This document shows positions 9,409 to 18,137 of a stretch of 18,293 bases of DNA, one piece after another; position 1 is the stretch's first letter; every line of letters starts with the position of its first letter. This DNA is from Glomus cerebriforme (Eukaryota; Glomeromycota; Glomeromycetes; Glomerales; Glomeraceae): the NCBI GenBank assembly GCA_003550305.1, contig QKYT01000571.1:1-18293 (forward strand), given 5' to 3'. The translations under genes were made by a program, and so were the position numbers. A model generated the notes under the pieces. That model searched no databases. It saw only the letters and a program-made list of their open reading frames with translations, and had not been told where the DNA came from.

Positions 9409-9422
9409 GCTTAAACGAAATG

Positions 9423-9442
9423 TGTGCCAGGTTTGTGGCACA
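9423..9442. promoter_or_regulatory. Palindrome inside the MULE left terminal repeat
   Basis: TGTGCCA and TGGCACA pair around the 6-nt spacer ggttTG within the terminal repeat, and tggcaca recurs in part at 9446. Such symmetrical motifs in transposon ends are candidate transposase-binding sites; that role is inference. A 12-bp perfect inverted repeat (GCCAAAATTAAA, 9462-9473 and 9491-9502) follows it. Confidence 0.35.
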
Positions 9443-9805
9443 TATGGCACAGATAATTCTGGCCAAAATTAAAGTTGGCCTGAATTAATATTTAATTTTG
9501 GCTAAAATTCATTTCAACCAATTAGATAAAACCGCAGCAATCAAGTAAATAATAACACAACAATCGACACATCACGTTAACTTTATCTCTTTTTTCGCCA
9601 CACTCTTTTACATCCCTTTCACACTTTCAAAAACTTTCAGAACTTTCAACCTTTTAAAACCTTTTCATACCTTTACTTTTAATAAAAATTTTCACTTTGT
9701 TAAACTATACTTTTTTATTATACTGTTTAATTGAAGTTATACAGCTTAAACTGTGATCTGTAAAACAATATGGAAGGCGATAATAATACAGAAAATACAC
9801 CACAG

Positions 9806-10125
9806 GTTTGTTTGCATTTTTTTCGTTATTCTGGAATATATTCTACTGTAAAACTCATGAAATAAAAAATGAGTTTAAATAGCTTATTTAGTAATTTTTT
9901 ATCTTATTAATAAAAATAGTAGTATTTTTCATTAAATAGCATTAATATAAATAGTATTTATAGTATTACTTTATTAAATAGCATTAATAGAAATAGTATT
10001 TATATAGTTTTATTAGATAAATAATAAATAATATTGATTTACTGGTAACAATTTTTATTGTAGTGGCATTTTTTAATATCGATCTTTTTTTATCTACATA
10101 TCTTTAATTGCGTATTATTTTGTAG
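9806..10125 (+). other. First intron of the MULE transposase, with 42-bp repeat
   Basis: The junctions CAG/gtttgt and ttgtag/ATC join exon 1 to exon 2 in the same frame. At 320 nt it is the longest intron of the gene. It contains two copies of a 42-bp unit (9931-9972 and 9973-10014) beginning attaaatagcattaat, which may explain the length. Confidence 0.6.
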
Positions 10126-11153
10126 ATCCTTTCATGGGGATCCTTGCCTGAAGTTTTGAAGTCAGTTCTTTCTCAGAATTATTCATATATAATCCAAAAT
10201 TTTATCAACCTGCCATCGTACCAGACACAAGAAGATTTTGAGATCATAAATTTTGAGTTAGACATGTTTGTAAATATTAATGATAAAGAAGCAGCATCTG
10301 AATAGTTTGCAGCTTTTGAGTCTCATTTAAAAATGACAATGCCACAGACTAAAGGTTATGAAGTAAAGGGAAAACAGGTGCTTTTTTGAGAGAAATGACA
10401 TTGCATCTATAGCAATGAAGTGAAAAAAAAATAAGGTCATCGTGAAATAAAACGTCCACAATCATCTTGAGCACGGAACATTTACTGTAATGCAAAAATT
10501 TAACTTCGGTTAGAGAATTGGCGTCTTGAATCTACTAGCCATCCATTAGAAGTTAACATCAGATTCACACATAATCACATAATAGATTCAGCAGAATCAT
10601 TAAGTTTTCAGCACGTCAAAGATGACGTGCGTGAAAAATTCCTGGAATTATTTAATGATGGGCATTCTCCTGCTTCGGCATTATATTCTTATCAGGACGA
10701 TCTCCATCTCTCCGCCACTGATGATCAAGAACTATTGAAAATACTTGCAGACCGAGCAAGAAATCCTGACTATAATTATGTTCATAACCTTTTTCAAGGA
10801 TACCGTGAAGCTGCACTCGGCGGTTCTAATGGGAAAAGAATGTTTGAACGTTTAGCAAAAGCGGTTAATGATTACAATAGTTCGGGTAATGGCAAGGCAG
10901 TGTTACAGGAATTTGATGCATGCACTAAAAAGGCATTCATCCTCTGTGTCATAACTGGGTTAATGTCGCGGGTGCATGAAAAAGTTCCACAGTTATGTAA
11001 AATATGTGGATGCGTCAGCATCCTTTGAACCTCTCAACACCTCCATTACTCTCTTATACACAAGTTGCGCAATTGGGGCTCTACCTCTTAGTTTATGCAT
11101 TACTTCAGATGAGTCTAAAGTTACATTAAAAAATGCGATATTTTCTCTTTTAT

Positions 11154-11237
11154 TTACGCAAAATGAAAACAATATTTTTACATTTAATAAAAATACGACT
11201 TAAAAATTAATTTTAATTTAAATGTTAGTTAAATTTA
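11154..11237. other. AT-rich insert splitting the transposase DDE region
   Basis: Between LKNAIFSLL and LKIILSPHAFYG, which read as adjacent parts of one domain, there are about 84 extra AT-rich bases that end one frame with a stop. No GT donor fits an intron, although an AG lies at the right side. It is probably a small insertion or a decayed intron. Confidence 0.4.
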
Positions 11238-12784
11238 TTGAAGATAATCCTCTCACCACATGCTTTTTATGGACGTGAAGCACAAACCGGTCTGATAATT
11301 TTCCTCACTGACGACTCAAGTGCAGAGAGAAACGCTCTGGAATATTGTTGGCCGCAAGGAGTTCATCTTTTGTGCACGTTTCATGTTTTGCAAGCCTTTT
11401 GGCAATGGCTACATGACTCAAAACATCAAATTAACAAAAAAGATCATATATCTATTATGGATAAAATGAAAAAGATTCTTTACGCATCAGTGGATTCTGA
11501 GATGGAATTAACTATTGCGAGTTCAAGCAAAACTTTTATCATTTGTATCCTTTATTACAGAAGCATTTTGAACTTTTATGAGATCGTCATCATTTTGGAC
11601 TTTATCATTTCGTTCAAAATTGCCTACTCGTGAAAATAATACTAATAATTATATCGAGCGTAGTTTTGGAATACTAAAAGACATTATTTTTGCGAGAATG
11701 CATGTATTTAATTCAGTATAAGTGTTTCAATTTGTAACCTTAAATATGGAGAGATTTATAAATAACATTTACTTAGCTTCATGCATAGACGTTCTGATCA
11801 TTTATGCTAAACTGCAAAATGATTTTTATGTCCCGGTTGGGAAATAGTGGACACGAACTTTATTCAAAAAATAAGCGCGGAGAATGAGTTCACAGTATTA
11901 AGTACGAGTCAAGATGACCTTTCTATACCGTGAACAGCAAGATCGCAGTGTGTACGTGTCCAGTTGGTATGACTGGTGCACCTTGCAAACATCAAGGTGC
12001 AGTGGTGATGAAATTTCACATTGCAGTCTTAAATTTTTTACCATCATATACGTCTAATGATCAAATAGTTTTTACATATATTGCACTTGGTAAGTAATCT
12101 ATATACGAAATTTTATCATCTTTCTTATTTTAACTGAATTTTCGCTTTTATTTTTTTCTTTTAAGTACCGTTGCAAAGAATAATTCCTTTTATGCATCAT
12201 TACACACAGGACTGGCTTTGCAAAAAGCTTTATAAGAACCTTCGGAATCTTTGCAAGAGATTAATGAAAGGTTGACAATGTCATCAATTGTCAAGTGGAG
12301 GTTCGTGTGATTTCCAGACTTTAATATATCAAATCGAATTTTACTGATAACCTTGTATTTTTTTTCTTATAGGGATCTGAATAAAAAAACTAGCGAAATC
12401 GACAATGCTGCACTCAATATTTTCCTGGAAGAAATCAAAGATGATTTTTAAAATTGTGGTTCACAGTTTCGTACTGCATGGGAAAAATTTGCAGAACGAT
12501 ACCACACATCAAAATTGATCTCAGTTTCTCGACTTTCCTCATTTCTTTATAATATTAACCGTAATGTAGATCCAACTCATGTTAAAAGTGGTGCCATGAT
12601 TCGTGTTCAGATTGAATCTGCAAAGCGGCGCAAAATAGAAGGATCTGGCGGCACCAGACGAAAACTACCTACTACTGTAAATGAAGGAAAGGAGAACTTG
12701 GATTTCCAAGTTATTCCTGCTAGGAAAAAAAAGAAAACAGGCAAAAAAACTCATGATTTAAGTAAAAATATATTAAAAAGTTAG

Positions 12785-13078
12785 CCAAATTAAAGAATCC
12801 TATGAGTATTTATTTCATCTTTTATTTCTAAATTACTTAATTGATTTTTTTACATGATTTCGTAGAATTTACANTTATTNTAATTATCTTACTTTTCATT
12901 TTTGTTATTGAAGGGGTTTACTTAATATTATTGTAACAAATTCTATGAATGTCGTGCATTTTTTTTTTATTTTTATGCATTTAAAAGCAAAAATAATTTT
13001 CATAAATAAATTTAATTTTTAAAAAAAAAAAAAATTATAAAAGTCATAAATGATAAATTAAAAATATGAAATTTTCAT
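12785..13078. other. 3' non-coding part of the MULE
   Basis: AT-rich sequence between the transposase stop and the right terminal region, with two ambiguous bases and an A run at 13021-13034. No gene is seen. Confidence 0.5.
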
Positions 13079-13170
13079 CAGAATTTTCCGGCCAGAATTA
13101 TCGATCACGTGATATAATTGTGGCTTAAGTATTTGCTGCACTACAAACCTGGCACACATTCAAGGGGTGC

Positions 13171-13179
13171 ATAAATATA
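13171..13179. repeat. Right 9-bp target-site duplication of the MULE
   Basis: Identical to 9400-9408 and directly adjacent to the right terminus; the flanking DNA continues with more AT repeats, so exact extent is slightly uncertain. Confidence 0.65.
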
Positions 13180-13342
13180 ATATAAATATATACATATTAA
13201 TAGTCTACAAATGATTCAAAGATCTATTATAAATAAGTAAATTTTTTTTTTATCAAATGTATGAAGAATACGACCAACAATAACATACCTGAAAAAATTT
13301 ACATTTTAGTTTTTAAGCAATACAAGAATTGATAATACTAGT

Positions 13343-13359
13343 CGAAATAGTCCATTTCG
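13343..13359. repeat. Small perfect hairpin
   Basis: CGAAAT and ATTTCG pair around agtcc. It is followed by ggctaaatttcagctgg. It is short, and no function is supported. Confidence 0.25.
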
Positions 13360-13430
13360 GCTAAATTTCAGCTGGCTGATTTTAGGTCGAATTATGCTCT
13401 AATGCTAGTTGAAATCTATGTTACTTTTTG

Positions 13431-13660
13431 GGTACCATTTGAATGTAAATTTTGATCAAACTTATGTTAAATTTCATAACAACTAATCAGTTAATATTCA
13501 AGCAAATATCAACACTCTTCGGTACCATTCGGATGTAGATTTTGATCAAACTTATGTTAAATTTCATAATAACTAATCGGTTAATAATCAAGCAAATATC
13601 CAACACCCTTCAGTACTACTCGGATGTGAATTTTGATTAAACTTCTGTAACATTATTATC
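13431..13660. repeat. 90-bp tandem repeat, about two and a half copies
   Basis: Units begin at 13431 (ggtaccattt), 13521 (ggtaccattc) and 13612 (agtactactc). The first two are nearly identical through aattttgatcaaacttatg and aactaatc to caacac, and the third is partial and more diverged. No coding frame runs through the units. It is an ordinary minisatellite-like array, perhaps the remains of a larger satellite. Confidence 0.75.
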
Positions 13661-13890
13661 AGCATTCATTATATCAAATTTTGTAACTTTTAAACTAACA
13701 TTTGGTAGTCAATACACCAATACAAATATAACAATAGTAATTATTTATTTATTTTATTAATATATAAATAATACAATACAAATACAAATTTTAAACGAAA
13801 TCTAGCGCAGTATATTGACTGATAGGATAATTTGGTTATTCTACAATTTGAATAGGATTTTAAAAATAAGGTTAGAAATATCATTATAAA
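13661..13890. other. AT-rich stretch without a gene
   Basis: A low-complexity run of t/a repeats (about 13740-13800) and no supported gene. The motif ttaaacgaaat at 13792 resembles the outer MULE end, but without the adjacent core, so it is not called as an element. Confidence 0.35.
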
Positions 13891-14260
13891 TTATGCTGAA
13901 ACTTGTAATAAATATTCTAAACCTTTTGCCCTAATTTTCGAAGATCCACTATATCTATAATAATCATTGAAGTGTTCATCGAGGTGTTCTTCATTTTCTT
14001 CTATATAGNAAGAAATAATGGAAAGAACTGGTATTTGTCANCATAAAATTTCAGCATATTAAACATTTTTTGATATATTTACNTTCAATATCGGTATCAA
14101 ATTCTTGGCCTTTTTGTTGAAAATAAGACTACACGGGTACATTTGATGGATGGAAGAGATCGTAACATTACATTTTATCATTGTAATTTCAGTTTCTTGT
14201 TAATTGAGCTGATTGTAATGTTAGAGCATACGGATTGAAAATTTTTCAAAGAAAATTCTT
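13891..14260 (-). pseudogene. 3' part of a decayed spliced gene, minus strand
   Basis: One minus-strand frame from about 14260 to 14083 reads ALTLQSAQLTRN, CYDLFHPSNVPV and SYFQQKGQEFDTDIE with stops at 14246, 14189, 14168 and 14129, all explained by Gln, Arg or Trp codons changed by one transition. A 55-nt intron (14082-14028, donor gtaaat, acceptor taccag) joins in phase to the last exon, 14027-13891, which is open. That exon contains YIEENEEHLDEHFNDYYRYS, then SSKIRAKGLEYLLQVSA and a TAA. The acidic and aromatic composition and phase-keeping intron strongly support real ancestral coding. I associate this type of sequence with expanded Glomeromycotina families but know no function. The likely upstream exons are at 14319-14465 and 15245-15439. 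Confidence 0.6.
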
Positions 14261-14318
14261 TAACTGAAACAAATAATAATAATGTAAATATCAAATATAC
14301 AAATAAAAAAAATAAATA

Positions 14319-14465
14319 TCAGATACAGAACTCATCTGATCTCCATGAGAAATCATATATGTTTATTATATGGCTTTGAGACTCTTCGTCCGTCTCGCTC
14401 ATTTCTGAAGAGTGGGTTTTTTTATTCGCCAATAATTCAATAAGCTCTTTCTCATCGTACTTCAT
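14319..14465 (-). CDS. Probable exon of the minus-strand gene, acidic segment
   Basis: An open minus-strand frame starts at an ATG (14465) and ends at TGA 14319-14321, 48 residues. It contains KYDEKELIELLANKKT, a Ser/Glu/Asp-rich stretch (SETDEESQSH) and IINIYDFSWRSDEF. The frame is also open upstream to about 14500. It lies between two other minus-strand coding segments and may be an internal exon whose downstream junction is unclear. Function unknown. Confidence 0.45.
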   Translation of the reverse strand: MKYDEKELIELLANKKTHSSEMSETDEESQSHIINIYDFSWRSDEFCI

Positions 14466-14477
14466 AATTTCATTATT

Positions 14478-14704
14478 ATGATTCAAGTAAATAGATATTT
14501 GTTTGATTTTTTAAACTTTTCTAATTTTAAGTTAAATAATTATAGATTGCACATGCCATTAAAAGGTATATTAGGATTGGATATGATCTTACTGAAGGGG
14601 AAAATATTGAAACAGCACTTCAAGGTCTAAGCAAAATATTGGTATCACATATAGAACCAAATCAAAATTTTGAGACATTAGCAGATCAAGAAAATTCGGG
14701 ATGA
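14478..14704 (+). CDS. Hypothetical small spliced ORF, 55 residues
   Basis: An exon from 14546 to TGA 14702-14704 follows an acceptor (aattatag) and reads AHAIKRYIRIGYDLTEGENI and ALQGLSKILVSHIEP. A micro-exon ATG ATT CAA at 14478-14486 with donor gtaaat would join it in phase through a 59-nt intron, giving a complete 55-residue protein. Alternatively it is the final exon of a larger gene. It lies on the opposite strand inside what would be an intron of the minus-strand gene. Function unknown. Confidence 0.35.
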
Positions 14705-14719
14705 GTGTATTTTTATTAA

Positions 14720-14862
14720 AATAATAGATTTATTAGAACAATAGATTATAGAATAATAGATTATAGAATGAAAAATAAATTGTAGAACGAAAAATAGATT
14801 GTAGGATGAAAAATAAACTGTAGCACAAAAAATAGACTATAGAACGAAAAATAGAATTGTAG
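14720..14862. repeat. 19-bp minisatellite
   Basis: Five units of 19-20 bp (14767, 14786, 14805, 14824 and 14843 onward), of the form aacgaaaaatagattgtag with small changes, follow three shorter 15-17-bp units of aataatagattatag type. The array lies directly after the stop of the small plus-strand ORF. Confidence 0.8.
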
Positions 14863-15244
14863 AACGATACGTACTTATGCTTGTGATCATACTTATATCA
14901 TTTATGATTATGCATTTGATCAATGGTGTAAATTTTATTTTGAAAAATTTTGTAAAAAAAAATGAGGTTTATCAATAATCATCAATAAAAAAATATAACA
15001 CAATAAAAAAAATAACAAGACATTAATAAGCCCTTAAAAAAACTAAATACTAGCNAAAACTAAATCTAAAAAAATATACTAGTTCTAAAAAAATATAGTT
15101 GATGAAATGTAAAAATAAAAATATAGGATGTTGATAAGTCCTAAAAAAAGAACAAAAAAATTTTCAACATATTACATATTCTTGACCATAATAGGAATAA
15201 CCAAAAATCAAAAAATACTAATGAAAAAAAACCTAAAACCATAC
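14863..15244. other. AT-rich stretch with loose internal repeats
   Basis: Repeated ctaaaaaaatata and a rough duplication around aataagcccttaaaaaaac and gataagtcctaaaaaaag occur. The stretch would be intronic if the flanking minus-strand exons belong together. No gene is supported. Confidence 0.35.
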
Positions 15245-15439
15245 CTGGCATCTCAAAGTGGTTTGAGTGGAATTGGTCTATAACGGGTCAATTTGCTGGA
15301 TATATTCGCACACGCTTCCTTCCCCATATTGGTAAATGGATCAATTTTTCTCCTACGCAAATTTGTGATACAATCCACAGACCATCTTCAACTACTTTTA
15401 ATTCAACTAAACTAAAAACTCCTTGGATAATGCCAATTC
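15245..15439 (-). pseudogene. Exon of decayed minus-strand gene, beta-rich domain
   Basis: The segment is flanked by an acceptor (ctatttttttag) and a donor (CAG/gtatgg, GT at 15244-15243) on the minus strand. It encodes VVEDGLWIVSQICVGEK, LPIWGRKRVRIYP and DQFHSNHFEMP in one frame, with a single TGA at 15288-15290 where CGA would give Arg. The alternating hydrophobic pattern suggests a beta-rich globular domain; no named domain is recognised. The plus strand is also open here but reads with an unusual Trp/Ile-rich composition and lacks suitable splice sites, so it is taken as the shadow. It is likely the upstream part of the gene ending at 13891. Confidence 0.5.
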
Positions 15440-15487
15440 CTAAAAAAATAGGTTGTTATTTTATTACTTCTAATCTCTAAATTGCAG

Positions 15488-15611
15488 TAAACTAAATACC
15501 TATGATTATTCAGATGAAAAGACGAATAGAATTAATGAAGTCAATGAAATTAATGAAATCAATGAAATAGAAAAGGAAATTATAACGAAAAATAATAAAT
15601 TAGGCAAATAA
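15488..15611 (+). CDS. Possible exon with Asn-Glu-Ile repeats
   Basis: After an acceptor (ctaatctctaaattgcag, with a branch-like ctaat) the plus strand reads YDYSDEKTNRINEV and repeated NEI tripeptides up to TAA 15609-15611. The repeats come from four copies of a 9-bp unit (aatgaaNNN, 15534-15569). It lies upstream of the plus-strand segment at 15779-16145 in the same orientation and could be part of that gene. It is low complexity, so support is limited. Confidence 0.3.
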
Positions 15612-15778
15612 TAATTATTAAAATAAAATTATAATATACCATATTCATATACTAATATTATTCATATATTATGCGAAATCATAGGGTAAATATTGTTATG
15701 AAAGCATGAATATATTTGTTTACATGCAAAAATACTAAATAACAACTTCTTTAGTCTTGATCAAGAATTTTTTCTCAG

Positions 15779-16145
15779 CAAAGGATGGGCCTTAAAAGAA
15801 AATCTAAAATTTGGTAATAAGGGTGAAGGAAAATGTATATCAAAAAAGGTTGTTCAGTATTTACAGAATTTTTTTTTGGCCAAAAATCTGAGAGTTGCAG
15901 ATCGGTATTCACCTGAAAGTATGCACGCCTGTTTAAAAGAATTGGCTGCAGAAGGAGAACTCACCTTGGAAGAAATATTAATGGTGAAAACTATTAAAGG
16001 GTGGATAGGAAGACATAGTACTAATTTTAAGAAGGAAGCATCAGAAAAAGCACTGATGGAAAATATGGAAAATAATCAAACAACAGCCGTTAAAGATAGT
16101 ACTAGTCAAAGATGGCCTAATAAACATCAAAAAAAAGGTTTTTAA
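15779..16145 (+). CDS. 3' exon of hypothetical protein, conserved-looking basic/acidic domain
   Basis: A strong acceptor (aattttttctcag) ends at 15778, and the frame is then open for about 120 residues to TAA 16143-16145. It begins GWALKENLKFGNKGEG and continues with KKVVQYLQNFFLAKNL, DRYSPESMHACLKELAAEGE, EEILMVKTIKGWIGRHS and FKKEASEKALMEN. There is no early in-frame ATG (the first is near 15919), so upstream exons are needed. The helix-rich, charged pattern resembles a family I associate with Glomeromycotina genomes (KK-V-x5-FF, then YS-x-SMH, then TI-x-W-I), of unknown function. It has no internal stops and is the best-preserved gene segment in the window. Confidence 0.6.
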
Positions 16146-16620
16146 CCTTTTATTAGCCATTTTATCAAAATAGATATTAGCAGGCTATATCAATAAACTA
16201 ATATGAAATCTTCTTTTCCTCTATATAAAACTTCATAAGCTGTAATATAATAACTTCTTTTTTTTGTAATTTTGCATTTTAAAGATCTTTGGACACACAA
16301 TGATTGTTACAAATTATGCAGTTATATAACAAATAATTATTGTTTTATTGTAATACAATTTGATGATTGATATTGTTATATATGAAAATTACGTCACATT
16401 TTATTATATAAATTCTATCGATCACATGTAGATTGGCAATTAATAGTTTGATATTTAATAGTAACTAATAATTAAGAATAAAAATCAATAAAATTATAAA
16501 AATAATAAAAATAGAGCTTTAAAGTTTAAACTTAAAATAAATAATATTAATGTTATCTAAATAATTTAAAAATAATATTAATTTAAAAAATGATTCTTAA
16601 TAAATTTATAAGAATACATG
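16146..16620. other. AT-rich spacer without a gene
   Basis: The stretch is extremely AT-rich, with many short direct repeats of aataat and attaat type. No coding segment, RNA gene or ordered repeat is supported. Confidence 0.45.
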
Positions 16621-16895
16621 AAGGATATTACCTCAATTTCAGATTTTAAAAAACTTTTTGGATAAAGTCAAAGAGATTTTTGTTAATTTTCCTATCTGAA
16701 AAGATCAATATATAGCCTATTTGAAAATGCATAGAATTTTCTTATCATGCAAAATTTCTTTATATAACAAAACATGCTGGAATTCTTAGTTTCAGATGGT
16801 ATTTTACACAAATGAGCATATCATATAGTATTGTTTAAAAGACTCCTATTTCAGCATACCCTCATATAAAATACCTATTTTAAGATATTAAATAT
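16621..16895 (+). pseudogene. Possible heavily decayed coding segment
   Basis: One plus-strand frame reads KDITSISDFKKLFG, FSYLKRSIYSLFENA, QNMLEFLVSDGILHK and AYHIVLFKRLLFQHTLI, broken by about seven stops but no frameshift. The stops fit Gln, Trp or Arg codons changed by one transition. The opposite strand has no comparable frame. It may be the upstream part of the decayed gene at 17072-17912. Confidence 0.3.
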
Positions 16896-17071
16896 GTAAT
16901 ATATAAATCTAATTTATTTTCTAAAAATTAGAATATTTAATCACTACTATTTTAAATCAAATTTAAATTTTCATATATTAAATTTGTCTAGTATTGACAG
17001 AATGAATGTACATATCTGGGTCTAATTTAATATTTTAAATCAGATAAATTAATTCAGATCTGAGATATTTT

Positions 17072-17912
17072 AGGCAGTGTTATATGGTATTATTTACTGG
17101 CCTTCTTTTTTTAAAGAAGAACTCAACAATGACAAAAAGTATTGTATTTTGAAAGCTATTAATTCTTGCTTACAAAATACACAAGAATTAGGATCATTAC
17201 AATTTACATTTCATTCATTTTTTTATATGCCAAAAAATTTGTCTAAGATCTTAATTTTTTCCAGCAATTAAAGAAACCTATTTTTCCTTTTGTTAAATTA
17301 CAACTTCAACAACTTACTGCATATATTGAAATATATAGAAATTTAAATAAATTTGAATCTTTTTTAAAGAATTTAATTACCTAACTTTGATTTAATACAA
17401 ATAGACTTTATCTAATTTTTCAATCAGTATTTAAAGTAACTTATGGAAAATTTGCTGCACATATTCCTAATTATTCAACTCAGCAACTTTTTTATTCATG
17501 CCAAGTTTTTGATCCCAAATTTGTTCATAATGGAGATGTTTTGTGAAAAAACATTTAGCAGTACAATGCAATTAAAGAATTTGACAATCCATTTAATAAA
17601 TTATTATAGAAATAGAAAATTTATTGTGGCTTAGATAATAAATTTTTAGGTAATATGAAATTGGATCAATTTATATACAATTCTCTTTTAGATAGTGATT
17701 GGCAAAATCTCTCTCAGAATTCTCTTAAAAAATTAAATATGATGTATTTTAACAGAATAACTTAAAATTAAATAAATTTAATGAAATTGCTTATACAATT
17801 ATCTCCTTATATAATCACGTACCTTGGAACTGAAAAAAAAAGGTGTGATTATAAAAACCTATATGATGTGACTATAGAGGAGATTTTTTTAATAATATTA
17901 TTAGTAATTTAG
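17072..17912 (+). pseudogene. Decayed plus-strand gene of unknown family
   Basis: After an acceptor (gatattttag) an open segment reads VLYGIIYWPSFFKEELNND and INSCLQNTQELGSLQF. A second acceptor (ttaattttttccag, ending 17264) opens a frame kept from 17265 to 17765: PIFPFVKLQLQQLTAYIEIY, FKVTYGKFAAHIPNYSTQQL, CQVFDPKFVHNGDVL, IKEFDNPFN and LDQFIYNSLLDSDWQ. Stops occur at 17382, 17388, 17544, 17556, 17607 and 17613 without frameshifts, each one transition from Gln, Trp or Arg. A frameshift near 17758 leads to NEIAYTIISLYNHVPWN, and a further segment CDYKNLYDVTIEEIF reaches a TAG at 17910-17912. No domain is recognised. It could be a host gene or a transposon gene. Confidence 0.55.
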
Positions 17913-17965
17913 GTCAAGCATAAATGTGCTTATAAGGGGGGTGTCACTGGTCAAAAACTGATCTA

Positions 17966-18000
17966 TCTTACAGATATCTTACAGATATCTTATAAATATC
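17966..18000. repeat. Short direct repeats of ttacagatatc
   Basis: The sequence atcttacagatatcttacagatatcttataaatatc is an 11-bp unit repeated about three times. Just after it, gggtaccc (18001) and gggtacc (18035) recur about 34 bp apart. Function unknown. Confidence 0.45.
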
Positions 18001-18137
18001 GGGTACCCAAAATGCAAAAAATCTGCTATACATTGGGTACCTAATATGTATACTATAGAATTAAAAAATACAATTTATTAATTATCTNNCTATCNAGTGA
18101 TCATAAAAAGATGAAATATAGCTCATTTGATTTGCCT

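Larger units (their letters stand above)
9770..12784 (+). pseudogene. MULE transposase with SWIM zinc finger, inactivated
   Basis: The gene would start at ATG 9770 (MEGDNNTENTPQ). It has an in-phase first intron (9806-10125), a second at 12090-12165 and a third at 12301-12372. The N-terminal part has a zinc-binding pattern with a THNH end (about 10390-10590), as in FAR1/WRKY-GCM1-type regions. The DDE core shows Asp in VDASASFEPLN (about 11010), Asp in FLTDDSSAERNAL (about 11305) and Glu in NNYIERSFGILKD (about 11655), with C-x2-H (LLCTFHV) between. A SWIM finger follows (CTCPVGMTGAPCKH, about 11950-11990) and a Lys/Arg-rich tail (ARKKKKTGKK). Six stops occur between 10303 and 10503 (10303, 10387, 10396, 10432, 10468, 10501). 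Further stops lie near 11720 and 12450, with frameshifts near 10990, 11515, 11600 and 11930. It is dead. Confidence 0.88.
9409..13170 (+). mobile_element. Mutator-like (MULE) DNA transposon, nearly complete
   Basis: The ends share a perfect 18-bp inverted core (AATGTGTGCCAGGTTTGT at 9419-9436; complement at 13143-13160), each exactly 10 bp inside the proposed element boundary and each starting with gc. A second 12-bp inverted match (ATAATTCTGGCC, 9453-9464 and 13090-13101) lies further inside. Outside both ends is the same 9-bp sequence ataaatata (9400-9408 and 13171-13179), the length expected for a MULE target duplication. The element is 3762 bp and carries one transposase gene on the plus strand. 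The TSD is AT-only, so chance is possible, but its placement fits both ends precisely. Confidence 0.87.

Noticed and set aside
13792..13805. ttaaacgaaat resembling the outer MULE end
   Set aside because: The conserved core that should follow is absent, so it is probably chance in AT-rich DNA.
15152..15479. Plus-strand frame of about 109 codons without a start codon
   Set aside because: The minus strand has flanking splice sites and a more natural composition here; the plus frame has an odd Trp/Ile-rich make-up.
5119..17765. A variant genetic code in which TGA, TAA and TAG are read as Trp or Gln
   Set aside because: All three stops appear together with ordinary CAA, CGA and TGG codons. Several stops stand where Arg is expected, the MULE also has frameshifts, and intact segments such as 15779-16145 contain no such stops. 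Decay explains it better.
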